From: Actinomycetota bacterium | GTDB taxonomy: Bacteria; Actinomycetota; UBA4738; HRBIN12 | NCBI GenBank assembly: GCA_035640355.1 | Contig: DASQWI010000022.1 | Location: 1-64,000, forward strand | DNA length: 64,000 bases | Direction: 5' to 3' | Shown here: positions 33,628 to 42,991 of the stretch, piece by piece | Layout: the number at the start of each line of letters is the position of its first letter | How positions within the stretch are numbered: the stretch's first letter is position 1 | The notes under the pieces: model-generated | The model's database searches: none | What the model saw: the letters and a program-made list of their open reading frames with translations, nothing else | Told to the model about the DNA's origin: nothing | Made by a program: the position numbers and the translations under genes

Positions 33628-34644
33628 ATGGACGTCGGCGTCGTTCTCCAGACGACACCACCGAGCGCGCGCGTGGTCGACCTGGCCAAGAAGGCCGAGA
33701 CGTACGGGTTCAGCCACGTGTGGACGTTCGACAGCCACATCCTGTGGCAGGAGCCGTACCCGATCCACACGGAGATCCTGGCCAACACGCGCAACGTGAC
33801 GGTCGGGCCGATGGTGACGAACCCGGCCACGCGCGACTGGACCGTGACGGCGAGCGTGTTCGCGACGCTGAACGAGATGTTCGGCAACCGGACCGTGATC
33901 GGCATCGGGCGTGGAGATTCCGCCGTGCGCGTAACGAACGGCAAGCCAACGACGCTCGAGACCCTTGGCCACGCGGTACACGTGATCCGCGAGTTGGCTA
34001 ACGGACGCCCGGTCGACTATCGCGGTTCGACGATCCGGTTCCCGTGGGCGGGCAGGAGCCGCGTCGAGGTGTGGATCGCCGGGTACGGGCCGAAGGCGCT
34101 GAAGCTGGTCGGTGAGGCGGGCGACGGGTTCATCCTGCAGCTCGCCGACCCCGACATCGCCGCGTGGACGATCGGGTCCGTTCGACGCGCCGCCGAAGAG
34201 GCGGGGCGCGATCCCGACGAGATCACGATGTGCGTCGCCGCACCGGCGTACGTCGGTGACGAGCTTGGATACGCGCGCGATCAGTGCCGGTGGTTCGGCG
34301 GCATGGTCGGCAACCACGTGGCCGACATCGTGGCGCGGTACGGCGACAGCTCAGAGGTTCCTCGGGCGTTGACCGACTACATCAAGGGCCGGCAGGGCTA
34401 CGACTACAACGAGCACGGGCAGGTGGGGAACGTGCACACGCAGTTCGTGCCGGACGAGATCGTCGACCGGTTCTGCATCCTCGGTCCGGTCGAGGAGCAC
34501 GTGCGCCGGCTCGAGGAACTCCGCAAGCTCGGCGTCGATCAGTTCGCGCTCTACCTGCAGCACGACGCCAAGGACGAGACGCTGCAAGCCTACGGCGAGA
34601 AGGTTCTTCCGGCCATCGCCGAAGGCGTCGTCGCCAGGACGTGA
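33628..34644 (+). CDS. LLM-class F420-type oxidoreductase (TIGR03842-like)
   Basis: A 338-residue luciferase-like protein that fits the TIGR03842 (CPS_4043) group: VWTFDSHILWQEPYPI, GPMVTNPATRDWTVTASVFATL, GIGRGDSAVR and VWIAGYGPKALKL. Members are often encoded beside hydantoinase or nitrilase genes, as here. The substrate is unknown. It starts 11 nt after the amidohydrolase, with AAGGGG upstream, and overlaps the next gene by GTGA. Confidence 0.87.
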   Translation: MDVGVVLQTTPPSARVVDLAKKAETYGFSHVWTFDSHILWQEPYPIHTEILANTRNVTVGPMVTNPATRDWTVTASVFATLNEMFGNRTVIGIGRGDSAVRVTNGKPTTLETLGHAVHVIRELANGRPVDYRGSTIRFPWAGRSRVEVWIAGYGPKALKLVGEAGDGFILQLADPDIAAWTIGSVRRAAEEAGRDPDEITMCVAAPAYVGDELGYARDQCRWFGGMVGNHVADIVARYGDSSEVPRALTDYIKGRQGYDYNEHGQVGNVHTQFVPDEIVDRFCILGPVEEHVRRLEELRKLGVDQFALYLQHDAKDETLQAYGEKVLPAIAEGVVART

Positions 34645-35573
34645 GCGAGGCCGCAGCGGCGCGGCCGGCTCGCTCGGATTCGGCGCCACGAGCGCGCGAC
34701 GGCTACCTGCGCATGTTGCGCGCCGTTTGGATGTTCGCGCTCGCCCTGCTGCTCGTCGCGATCCTGTGGGAGCTGTACAAGGTGGTCGGTCCTCAGGACG
34801 GCGGAACGGTCTTCGGCTGGAAGATCCTTCCTCGCGCGAACGACCAGGCGATGCCGCACGTGTGGCAGATGCTGGCGAGGTTCGGCGAACCCGAACGCGC
34901 CGGATTCCCCGGAACGATCCTGACGACCATCCTTTCTGGCGCGTGGTTCACGTTCCGGCTGTCGTTCGCCGGGTTCGTCATCGGCGCAGCGGTCGGCCTG
35001 GGGCTCGCCGTGCTGATGGCGCGGTTCAGGGTGTTCGAGCGCGGGCTGCTGCCGTACCTCGTCGTGTCGCAGACCGTTCCGCTGATCGCGCTGGCGCCGC
35101 TCGTCGTGAGTTGGGGCGGAAAGCTGCATCTCGGCGCGTTCGAGTGGCCGCGGTGGCTGTCGGCGGCGGTGTTGGGCGCGTTCCTCGCATTCTTCCCCGT
35201 GGCCGTCGGAACCCTGAAGGGACTGACGTCGGCGCCGCCGACGGCGGTCGAGCTCATGAACTCGTACGCGGCGTCGTGGCGCCAGACGTTGTTCAAGCTG
35301 CGATTCCCCGCCGCGGTGCCGTACATGGTTCCGGCGTTCCGGCTGGCCGCGACGGCGTCGGTCGTCGGTGTGGTCGTCGCCGAGCTGTCGACCGGGCTCG
35401 CCGGCGGGATCGGACGGCTGATCATCGAGTACGCGCGCGAGGCGACGGCCGACCCGGCGAAGGTGTACACCGCGGTGTTCGGCGCGGCGGCACTGGGGTT
35501 GTTCATGGCGGGGATCGTCGGCGTGGCCGACGTCGTGTTGATGCGGAACCGCCCGCGGGAGGCGCCAGAGTGA
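34641..35573 (+). CDS. ABC transporter permease (SsuC/ThiX type)
   Basis: A 310-residue permease, GTG start in a GTGA overlap. About six TM segments; the cytoplasmic EAA loop is around ELMNSYAASWRQTLFKLRFPAAVPY. It belongs to the nitrate/sulfonate/taurine/thiamine-precursor (BPD_transp_1) family. It pairs with a second permease at 36406-37185, suggesting a heterodimeric channel. Confidence 0.9.
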   Translation: MSEAAAARPARSDSAPRARDGYLRMLRAVWMFALALLLVAILWELYKVVGPQDGGTVFGWKILPRANDQAMPHVWQMLARFGEPERAGFPGTILTTILSGAWFTFRLSFAGFVIGAAVGLGLAVLMARFRVFERGLLPYLVVSQTVPLIALAPLVVSWGGKLHLGAFEWPRWLSAAVLGAFLAFFPVAVGTLKGLTSAPPTAVELMNSYAASWRQTLFKLRFPAAVPYMVPAFRLAATASVVGVVVAELSTGLAGGIGRLIIEYAREATADPAKVYTAVFGAAALGLFMAGIVGVADVVLMRNRPREAPE

Positions 35574-36409
35574 AAACTGGAGTGACCGACGCGGTCGACG
35601 TTCGGGGCGTCTCGAAGGTGTTCAACCGGGGGCGGCCGAACGAGGTTCGCGCGCTCGTCGACGTCGATCTGGCGATCGAGCCGGGCGAGTTCGTCTCGTT
35701 GATCGGCCCGTCGGGGTGCGGAAAGTCGACGGCGTTGCGGCTGATGGCGAACCTGCTCGAACCGACGAGCGGCGACATCCTCGTGAACGGCAAGCCCGCC
35801 CGGAAGGCTCGGCTCGACCAGGACTACGGCATGGCGTTCCAGCAGGCCGGCCTGTTCGACTGGCGAAACGTCACGAAGAACGTCGAGCTTCCCCTGGAGC
35901 TGAAGGGCTGGGACCGATCGCGACGGCGGGAGCGCGCGCTCGAGATGCTGCATCTCGTCAAGCTGGACGAGTTCGCCGAGCACATGCCGTGGCAGCTGTC
36001 GGGAGGGATGCAGCAGCGAGTGGCTATCGCTCGGGCGCTCGCTGCGCACCCGCCGCTCCTGCTGATGGACGAGCCGTTCGGCGCGCTCGACGAGATGACG
36101 CGCGAGCACATGCAGGCCGAGCTCCTCCGCATCTGCGGTGAGACGTCGACGACCGTCGTGTTCGTCACCCACTCGATCCCGGAGGCGGTGTACCTGTCGA
36201 CGCGAGTGGTCGTGATGTCGCCCCGTCCGGGCCGGATCACCGACGTGATCGATGTGGACCTCGGTCCTCGTCGCGACGTCGACACGCGAGAGGACCCCGG
36301 GTTCTTCAAGAAGATCACCGAGGTGCGTGAGGCCCTACGCGGCACGGACCGGGCCTCGAGCAGAGAAGCGGCAGGCCCATCCCAGACGGCGGGCATGGAG
36401 GATCGATGA
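35570..36409 (+). CDS. ABC transporter ATPase (SsuB/TauB type)
   Basis: A 279-residue ATPase. Walker A GPSGCGKST, Q-loop FQQAGLFDWRNV, signature LSGGMQQRVAIARAL, Walker B LLLMDEPFGALDE and H-loop VTHSIPEAVYLS are all present. It is coupled to both permeases by 4-nt overlaps (GTGA and ATGA). Confidence 0.95.
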   Translation: MKTGVTDAVDVRGVSKVFNRGRPNEVRALVDVDLAIEPGEFVSLIGPSGCGKSTALRLMANLLEPTSGDILVNGKPARKARLDQDYGMAFQQAGLFDWRNVTKNVELPLELKGWDRSRRRERALEMLHLVKLDEFAEHMPWQLSGGMQQRVAIARALAAHPPLLLMDEPFGALDEMTREHMQAELLRICGETSTTVVFVTHSIPEAVYLSTRVVVMSPRPGRITDVIDVDLGPRRDVDTREDPGFFKKITEVREALRGTDRASSREAAGPSQTAGMEDR

Positions 36410-37185
36410 ACCGTTCGCCGCGCACCGTTGCGGTGATGGTGGTGGCGCCGGTCGCGTTCGGCGTCGCGTTCGTCGCCTTGTGGGAGGCGACTGTAAAGGT
36501 GCTCGACCTCCAGCCGTACTTCCTGCCGCCGCCCAGCGCGATCTGGCGGGAGTTCCAGGCGAACGCCGCGCTCATCTGGGAGGCGACGAAGGTCTCAGGC
36601 TCCAACGCGCTCGTCGGCCTGGTGATCGGGACCGTGCTCGGTATCGCCCTTGCGTTCGTGCTGAGCCGGTTCCGTGTGCTGAACGAGCTGGTCACGCCGC
36701 TGGCCATCGCGCTCAATGCCGTGCCGATCTTCGTGCTCGTCGCGTTGTTCAACAACATGTTCTCGGTGACGAGCGAGGTTCCCCGGCGGTTGATGGTCAC
36801 GCTCGTCGTGAACTTCATCGTGCTGGTGAACGTGGCGAAGGGCCTGACGCAGGTGGATCGAACGCACGTCGAGCTGATGCGGTCCTACGCCGCGAGCGAT
36901 GTGGCCGTGCTACGGAAGGTCCGTGTGCCGAACGCCGTGCCGTATCTGTTCACCGCGCTGAAGATCGCCGCCCCGGCGGCGGTCATCACGGCGTTCGTCT
37001 CCGAGTACTTCGGCGGGTCGCAGAACGGGCTGGGTAGCCGGATCGTCGGCAACATCGCGATCTCGAAGAACGCCACTGCCTGGGGGTACGTGCTCGGAGC
37101 GTGCCTGCTCGGCCTGGCGTTCTACCTCACGGCCGTTGTGGCCGAGCGCGCGGCGACGCCGGGACGAGCGCAGTCGGCGGAGTAG
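36406..37185 (+). CDS. ABC transporter permease, second subunit
   Basis: A 259-residue six-TM permease with the EAA-like loop ELMRSYAASDVAVLRKVRVPNAVPYLF. It is similar in type to, but clearly diverged from, the permease at 34641-35573. The start ATG overlaps the ATPase stop (ATGA). Confidence 0.9.
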   Translation: MNRSPRTVAVMVVAPVAFGVAFVALWEATVKVLDLQPYFLPPPSAIWREFQANAALIWEATKVSGSNALVGLVIGTVLGIALAFVLSRFRVLNELVTPLAIALNAVPIFVLVALFNNMFSVTSEVPRRLMVTLVVNFIVLVNVAKGLTQVDRTHVELMRSYAASDVAVLRKVRVPNAVPYLFTALKIAAPAAVITAFVSEYFGGSQNGLGSRIVGNIAISKNATAWGYVLGACLLGLAFYLTAVVAERAATPGRAQSAE

Positions 37186-37267
37186 GTCTCGCGGGCGGGC
37201 GGACCGGCGCGGCAGAGCTTGGCGTGATGGGGCATGATGCACGGCTGAGCGAGAGGGGGAGGAGTGC

Positions 37268-38413
37268 ATGAGGGGTCCAAGGTTGCGCGCGTTCGGGGCA
37301 GGCCTGCTCGTGCTGGCACTGCTCGGGGCGGCGTGTGGGGACGACGGCGGAGACGCCGCAATCGACACGGGCGACTGCGACTCGGTCGACAACACCAGTC
37401 TGCAGCTGCAGTGGTTCGTCCAGGCGCAGTTCGCCGGCTACTTCGCGGCGGACGAACAGGGGTTCTACGCCGACCAGTGCCTCGCGGTCGAGATCGTCGA
37501 GGGCGGCGTCGACATCGTGCCGCAGCAGCAGCTCGCGGACGGGGCCGTCGACTTCGCGATCGCGTGGGTGCCGAAGGCGCTCGCGACGCGTGAGGCCGGC
37601 GCGGACATCGTGAACATCGCGCAGGTCTTCCAGCGCTCGGGGACGCTACAGGTTTCGTTCGCCGAGGACGGGATCACCTCGCCGGCCGACTTCGAGGGCC
37701 GCACGGTCGGCAACTGGGGATTCGGCAACGAGTACGAGATCTTCGCCGCGCTTGCGGAGGAGGGCCTGGACCCGGCGACGGACGTGGAGCTCGTCCAGCA
37801 GGACTTCGACATGTCGGGGCTGCTGTCGGGCGATATCGACGCGGCCGAGGCGATGACCTACAACGAGTACGCGCAGGTGCTCGAGGCCGTGAACCCCGAC
37901 ACAGGCGAGCTGTACCAGCCGGATGACTTCAACGTCATCTCGTACGAAGAGGTCGGCGTGGGCATGCTGCAGGACGCGATCTGGGCCGATGGAACGCGGC
38001 TCGGCGACGAGGAGTACCGCGACATCGCGGAGCGGTTCCTCACCGCGTCACTGCAGGGGTGGGCGTACTGCCGCGACAACGTCGAGGAGTGTCGAGACAT
38101 CGTGCTCGCGCGGGGGTCGCGGCTCGGTGCGAGCCACCAGCTCTGGCAGATGAACGAGATCAATAGGCTCATCTGGCCGGCCGAGAACGGCGTCGGCTTC
38201 ATCGATCAGGCAGCCTGGGATCGAACGGTGGAGATCGCGCTCAACACGCCGAACCTCGAGGGCGCCACGGTGTTGACGGAGCCCGCCCACCCCGACGCGT
38301 TCACGAACGAAATCGTCGAGGCGGCGCACGAGAACCTCGAGGTGCTCGACGTCGACATCACTGGCGGGGACTTCCTGCCGATCGAGGTGACGCTGGAAGA
38401 GGGTGGTGCCTGA
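37268..38413 (+). CDS. NMT1/THI5-like substrate-binding lipoprotein
   Basis: A 381-residue periplasmic-type binding protein. A signal with lipobox-like LLGAAC places the acylated Cys at C23. The mature part shows NTSLQLQWFVQAQFAGYFAA and GQQ-type loops (VPQQQLADGAVDFAIAWVP) characteristic of NMT1/THI5-like proteins, which bind pyrimidine or related heterocycles. Together with the N-carbamoyl hydrolase this favours uptake of a pyrimidine-like or hydantoin-like ligand. GGAGGAG precedes the ATG. Confidence 0.9.
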   Translation: MRGPRLRAFGAGLLVLALLGAACGDDGGDAAIDTGDCDSVDNTSLQLQWFVQAQFAGYFAADEQGFYADQCLAVEIVEGGVDIVPQQQLADGAVDFAIAWVPKALATREAGADIVNIAQVFQRSGTLQVSFAEDGITSPADFEGRTVGNWGFGNEYEIFAALAEEGLDPATDVELVQQDFDMSGLLSGDIDAAEAMTYNEYAQVLEAVNPDTGELYQPDDFNVISYEEVGVGMLQDAIWADGTRLGDEEYRDIAERFLTASLQGWAYCRDNVEECRDIVLARGSRLGASHQLWQMNEINRLIWPAENGVGFIDQAAWDRTVEIALNTPNLEGATVLTEPAHPDAFTNEIVEAAHENLEVLDVDITGGDFLPIEVTLEEGGA

Positions 38414-39086
38414 CCCGGAGCGCTCGAGTCCCGACGACGCAAGGGCGGCGCCCCGAGAACGCTTCCGCGCCGCGCCGAGCACGCGCCTCGCCGTCTGCGC
38501 GGGGGCGGGGATCACGGTTTCGACGGCGGCCGCCTTCCTCGCGCCGTGGGAGGTCGCGGTGCTCGCGGGGTGGGACGCGGCGTTGGCCGTCTACGTCGCT
38601 TGGGTCTGGGCGAGCGTGGGCGCGCTGGACGCCCAGGCAACCCAACGTGTCGCGGGAAGCGAGGACCTCTCGCACGCGGCGACCGAGTTCGTCCTGATCG
38701 CCGCGAGCGTGATGAACCTCGTCGCGGTGGCGCTGGCGCTCATTCACGCGAACGACGTGTCGCTCGTGGCGGCTGCGATGATCAACGTGGCCACGGTGTT
38801 GAGCGTCTCCCTGTCCTGGGCTGCCGTCCACACGGTGTATGCGCTTCGGTATGCCCGGCTGTACTACGACGCCGGGGGTCTTCGCTTCGACGGTGGTCCC
38901 CCCGATTACAGGGACTTCGCGTACCTGGCGTTCACGATCGGGATGACGTATCAGGTCTCCGATACGCCCATCGTCACGAGGGCCATGCGCCGGGTAGCGC
39001 TGCGCCACACCTTGCTGTCGTATCTGTTCGGCGCCGTGATCGGCGCCACGGTCATCAACGTCGTGGTCGGCCTGTTCCGTGGATAA
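38403..39086 (+). CDS. DUF1345 membrane protein
   Basis: A 227-residue membrane protein. The C-terminal segment AFTIGMTYQVSDTPIVTRAMRR is the DUF1345 signature. Several TM helices are evident (about 28-45, 50-70, 93-115, 120-145, 195-220). It overlaps the binding-protein gene by 11 nt. The function of DUF1345 is unknown. Confidence 0.85.
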   Translation: MVPDPERSSPDDARAAPRERFRAAPSTRLAVCAGAGITVSTAAAFLAPWEVAVLAGWDAALAVYVAWVWASVGALDAQATQRVAGSEDLSHAATEFVLIAASVMNLVAVALALIHANDVSLVAAAMINVATVLSVSLSWAAVHTVYALRYARLYYDAGGLRFDGGPPDYRDFAYLAFTIGMTYQVSDTPIVTRAMRRVALRHTLLSYLFGAVIGATVINVVVGLFRG

Positions 39087-39168
39087 GGAGTCCACCGTAC
39101 GGAACGCGCAGTAGTTCGGTAACGGTACGTCGAGTGTCTCTTTCAACGTGAATGGGACCTCCGCCGGA

Positions 39169-39198
39169 TTGACAGCGAAACGGCGCGCTAACTAGCTT
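39169..39198 (+). promoter_or_regulatory. Sigma-70-like promoter of the subtilase gene
   Basis: TTGACA (39169-39174) and TAGCTT (39193-39198), 18-bp spacer, about 110 bp upstream of the protease ATG. The 224-bp spacer 39087-39310 shows nothing else I can name. Confidence 0.5.
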
Positions 39199-39310
39199 TG
39201 GTGCCGCTCGGGCCCCGCACGTTCGCCGAAACGCGCACGCGATCGACCGCGCGCTCGTTCCGTCCGATGAGCGGGACGAGGGCATAGAGAGTTCCTCACA
39301 AGGAGGTCGC

Positions 39311-42283
39311 ATGTCGCGCAGCACCGTGGCTCGCAGGTCCGCCGCATCGCTCGGCGCGCTCCTTCTGGTCGCTCTTCTCGTCCCGACCGGCGAGGCCATC
39401 GCCAGGGACGAGGCTCGGGTTCCGTCCCGGGGAGACTCGGTCCTCGCCAGCCCGTATGGCAGCTACGTCGTGATCATGAAGGACGATCCGCTCGTCGCGA
39501 CGTTCGCCGTGGATGAGCTGGACACCGCGGCGGCGAAGAACCGGGGACAGCAGCTTCGCGCGAGCCACTCACGCGCGCTGAAGGCACTTCCCGGCGGCGT
39601 GCAAAAGATCCACGACTACACGGTCGCGCTGAACGGGTTCTCGGCGCTCCTCTCGCAGGCGCAGGCGGAGCAGCTCGCCGCGCGGAAGGACGTCCTGCTG
39701 GTCCTGCCCGACGAGCTGCAGCAGGCCCAGACGGACTCGAGCCCGCAGTTCCTGGGCCTGACCGGGAGCGGCGGGGCGCACTCGAGCGGCGTGCGCGGCC
39801 AGGGTGTTGTCGTCGGGGTCATCGACACCGGCATCTGGCCCGAGCACCCCAGCTTCGCGGACGACGGCAGCTACCGCTCGCCGATCAAGAACCTCCCCTG
39901 CGAGTTCGGCAATACTGCGGCCAACCCCGCCGACGCGCCCTTCACGTGTAACGACAAGCTGATCGGCGCCGACCAGGTGCTCGACACCTACCGTGCGGTG
40001 CTTGGAGCCGACCCCGACGAGTTCGACTCCGCCCGCGACGACGACGGTCACGGCACGCACACGGCGTCGACCGCCGCCGGAAACGCCGGCGTCGCGGCGA
40101 GCATCAAGGGCCGGAATGTCGGAGTCATCTCCGGTATCGCCCCGCGCGCCCACGTGATCGCGTACAAGGCGCTCGGCAACCAGGGCGGGTTCGGGTCGGA
40201 CCTCGCCGCGGCGATCGACGAGGCCGTCGAGCAGGGCGTCGACGTCATCAACTACTCGATCGGCGGCGGCGCCGGCCTCACCGGCCCAGATGACATCGCG
40301 TTCCTGTTCGCGGCCGACGCCGGCGTGCACGTCGCGACGTCCGCCGGCAACTCCGGTCCGGGGCCTGCCACGATCGGCGGTCCCGCATCGGTCCCATGGC
40401 TCACGGCCGTCGGCGCGAACACGCAGAGCCGCTTCTTCAAGGGGACCGTGACCCTCGGCAGCGGCGCGACCTTCACCGGCGCGGCGATCTACGGCAACGT
40501 CGGATCCTCGCCGCTCGTCGATGCGGCCGACGTCGCGCGCCAGCACGACGACCTGTGCCAGCCGGGCACTCTCGACGCCCGCAAGGTGTCCGGCGCGATC
40601 GTGCTCTGCCGGCGAGGCGTGGTCGGTCGTGTCGAGAAGAGCAAGGAAGTCTTCGACGCCGGCGGCGTCGGGATGATCATGTACGAGAACAACAACATCG
40701 GGAACCTGTTCACCGACACGCACTGGGTCCCGACGGTGCACGTCGACAACGCGCCGGGTCTCGCCATCAAGGGATACATCGACGCTGCGACGGGAAGCAA
40801 CCCCGCCACGGCGTCGATCACGACCGACGCGCCGTCGACGTGGCCGAGCGCGCCGTCGATGACCGACTTCTCCTCGCGGGGACCCGACCCTGTCGCCGAG
40901 GACATCATCAAGCCGGATATCACGGCGCCCGGCATCCAGATCCTCGCCGGCAACTCGCCGTTCCCGGACCCGGGGATGGTGCCGGACGAGCTGTTCCAGG
41001 CGATCGCGGGCACGTCGATGTCGAGTCCGCACATCGCCGGAATGCTCGCGCTGATCGATCAGCAGCACCCGAGCTGGTCCGCCGCGGCGGCCAAGTCGGC
41101 CATGATGACCACGGCGAACACGGACGTTCGCGACAACGATCGGACGAGCCAGGCCACGCCGTTCGAGATGGGCGCCGGTCAGGTCAAGCCGGGCGGGCCG
41201 TCGCAGGCCGGTTCGATGTTCCAGCCGGGTCTGGTCTACGACGCCGGGTTCAACGACTACCTCGGCTTCCTGTGTGATGAGGCTCCCGAGGTGTTCGCGA
41301 ACCCCACTGCGACCTGTACGTCGCTGGCCAACGCCGGCGTCCCAACTGAGGCTCACAACCTGAACTATCCGTCGATCGGCGTGGCCGCCGTGCCCGGCCG
41401 GGAGACCGTCACGCGGACGGTGACGAGCGTGGCGAGCTCGCGGCGAACGTACACCGTCTCCGTCCAGGAGCCGGAGGGGTACGACATCGCCGTCTCCCCG
41501 TCGACGTTCACCATCTCTCCGGGGCACGAGCAGACGTACACGGTCACGATCACCAACGAAACCGCACCGATCGGCGAGTTTCGGTTCGGGTCGCTGACGT
41601 GGACGTCGGGCGCCTACAACGTCCGAAGCCCGATCGCGGTGCGGGGGGCGAAGTTCGCCGCGCCGGAGGAGATCACGGGCACGGGCGTGAACGGCTCGGC
41701 CAGCTTCGAGGTGACGTTCGGGTACAGCGGCGCGTACACGGCGCGGGCCCATGGGCTCGAGCCGGCGACGCTCACAGTCGACAACGTCCTGCAGGACCCG
41801 GATCAGTCGTTCGATCCCAGTGATGTGCGTGCGGGAGGCGCGAACGCACATGAGTTCGACCTGAGCGGTGTGGCGCACTTCCGCATCGCGATCCCGCCGG
41901 AGGCGACGGAACCCGATGCGGACCTGGACGTCTACGTCTTCGATCCGAACGGTGATCTGGTCGCCTCGAGCACGCTCGGCGGGACCGACGAGCAGGTCGA
42001 TCTCTCGGAGCCGGCAGACGGAACGTGGACCGTGTACGTCCACGGCTGGCAGGCGCCCGGCGGTGACTCGGACTACACGATGTACTCGTGGGCGATCTCC
42101 GGCACCCCCGGCGGCAATCTGACGATCGACAGCGCCCCGTCGGCCGCGGTGAAGAACGAGACGGCCACGATCCAGGTGTCGTGGACCGGCGCGACGGCGG
42201 GCGAGTGGCACCTCGGTGCGGTGTCGCACAACGACGCCACCGGCCGCTTCGGGCTCACGCTGGTGGAGGTCGACAACCGCTGA
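39311..42283 (+). CDS. Secreted subtilisin-like serine protease (S8)
   Basis: A 990-residue exported protease. Signal peptide 1-31, inhibitor_I9-type prodomain (about 50-135, YVVIMKDDP ... VLLVLPDE), then the catalytic domain with D172 (VIDTGIWPEHPS), H247 (DDDGHGTHTAS) and S569 (GTSMSSPHIAGMLAL). A PA-like insertion lies before the Ser, as in plant-type subtilases. The C-terminus contains a fibronectin-III-like region and a pre-peptidase C-terminal-type domain (DLDVYVFDPNGDLVASS). AAGGAGG precedes the ATG. It probably scavenges extracellular protein. Confidence 0.95.
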   Translation: MSRSTVARRSAASLGALLLVALLVPTGEAIARDEARVPSRGDSVLASPYGSYVVIMKDDPLVATFAVDELDTAAAKNRGQQLRASHSRALKALPGGVQKIHDYTVALNGFSALLSQAQAEQLAARKDVLLVLPDELQQAQTDSSPQFLGLTGSGGAHSSGVRGQGVVVGVIDTGIWPEHPSFADDGSYRSPIKNLPCEFGNTAANPADAPFTCNDKLIGADQVLDTYRAVLGADPDEFDSARDDDGHGTHTASTAAGNAGVAASIKGRNVGVISGIAPRAHVIAYKALGNQGGFGSDLAAAIDEAVEQGVDVINYSIGGGAGLTGPDDIAFLFAADAGVHVATSAGNSGPGPATIGGPASVPWLTAVGANTQSRFFKGTVTLGSGATFTGAAIYGNVGSSPLVDAADVARQHDDLCQPGTLDARKVSGAIVLCRRGVVGRVEKSKEVFDAGGVGMIMYENNNIGNLFTDTHWVPTVHVDNAPGLAIKGYIDAATGSNPATASITTDAPSTWPSAPSMTDFSSRGPDPVAEDIIKPDITAPGIQILAGNSPFPDPGMVPDELFQAIAGTSMSSPHIAGMLALIDQQHPSWSAAAAKSAMMTTANTDVRDNDRTSQATPFEMGAGQVKPGGPSQAGSMFQPGLVYDAGFNDYLGFLCDEAPEVFANPTATCTSLANAGVPTEAHNLNYPSIGVAAVPGRETVTRTVTSVASSRRTYTVSVQEPEGYDIAVSPSTFTISPGHEQTYTVTITNETAPIGEFRFGSLTWTSGAYNVRSPIAVRGAKFAAPEEITGTGVNGSASFEVTFGYSGAYTARAHGLEPATLTVDNVLQDPDQSFDPSDVRAGGANAHEFDLSGVAHFRIAIPPEATEPDADLDVYVFDPNGDLVASSTLGGTDEQVDLSEPADGTWTVYVHGWQAPGGDSDYTMYSWAISGTPGGNLTIDSAPSAAVKNETATIQVSWTGATAGEWHLGAVSHNDATGRFGLTLVEVDNR

Positions 42284-42290
42284 GTGGGTA

Positions 42291-42315
42291 GGGCGCCCGG
42301 TTCGGCCGGGCGCCC
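42291..42315. terminator. Hairpin terminator after the subtilase gene
   Basis: GGGCGCCCGG and CCGGGCGCCC form a 10-bp stem with a TTCGG loop, 8 bp after the stop. It sits between convergent genes (subtilase and MarR) and lacks a T-run. Confidence 0.7.
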
Positions 42316-42392
42316 ATCCGCTCGCGCCTCGTCAAAGGGCTCGGCTGGCACGCAGCGTCAGAGCTGACGATCACGTTGTGTGTGACGCCTTG

Positions 42393-42869
42393 CTAGGCGG
42401 TGCGACTGCGCCTCCGCGGCAAGGGCACACCGAACGGTGTGAAGGGGAGCCGCGAGACCGCGTCTCTGATCACCACGAGATCGGCGCGGTCGAGCTCGAG
42501 CAGCTCGGGCGGGGGCTCGAACATCGCGTGGAGCACTCGGTCGCGTGTCTTCGCTCCGCGGGAGGTCAACACGACGGACTTCACCCGCCGGTCACCCGGC
42601 ACGGTTCGGCGCTCGGCCAGGCCCCGCTCTTCCAGGCGATCGACGATCCACGTTGCGTTCGACGCATCGCATACCCACTCGTCGGCCATCTCGCGCATCG
42701 TTCGACCGGTCTCCGTGTCCAACGTGGCGAGCGCTCGCATGTCGTTCGGCGTGAGGCCGTACGCGGCGAGGATCCGCTGGCGCTGTCGAACGGTGTCGAA
42801 GAAGTAGCGGGCAAGCGGTTGCCACGCTTCGCGCGCCAACGTCTGCTTGCTTCCCCGATCGGTGGTCAT
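42393..42869 (-). CDS. MarR-family transcriptional regulator
   Basis: A 158-residue winged-helix regulator: YGLTPNDMRALATLD, MREMADEWVCDASNATWIVDRLEERGL and the wing TVPGDRRVKSVVLTSRG. It diverges from a drug-type ABC exporter (42992-44784) and probably represses it. A TACGAT hexamer 8 nt before the ATG suggests a leaderless or very short leader. Confidence 0.9.
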   Translation of the reverse strand: MTTDRGSKQTLAREAWQPLARYFFDTVRQRQRILAAYGLTPNDMRALATLDTETGRTMREMADEWVCDASNATWIVDRLEERGLAERRTVPGDRRVKSVVLTSRGAKTRDRVLHAMFEPPPELLELDRADLVVIRDAVSRLPFTPFGVPLPRRRSRTA

Positions 42870-42991
42870 CTATCTCAATCGTAGACGGTCCGACAGGAAC
42901 ATTCAAGAAGCTCAAACGTCTCAACGACTCGATAGTTGCATGATCTCAAGCATCTGTGGTATCACATGACGCCTGAACGAGGAGGGTTTCG
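42870..42991. promoter_or_regulatory. MarR/ABC-exporter divergent control region
   Basis: A 122-bp spacer visibly richer in A/T than its surroundings. TCTCAA occurs at 42873, 42919 and 42944, with a related GCTCAAA at 42910. These direct repeats are candidate operator half-sites. AGGAGGG precedes the exporter ATPase ATG. Confidence 0.45.

Noticed and set aside
39569-42229. 886-codon open frame on the minus strand opposite the subtilase
   Set aside because: It mirrors the codon pattern of the clear subtilase gene, is Arg/Val/Asp-rich as expected of a high-GC shadow, and shows no domain.
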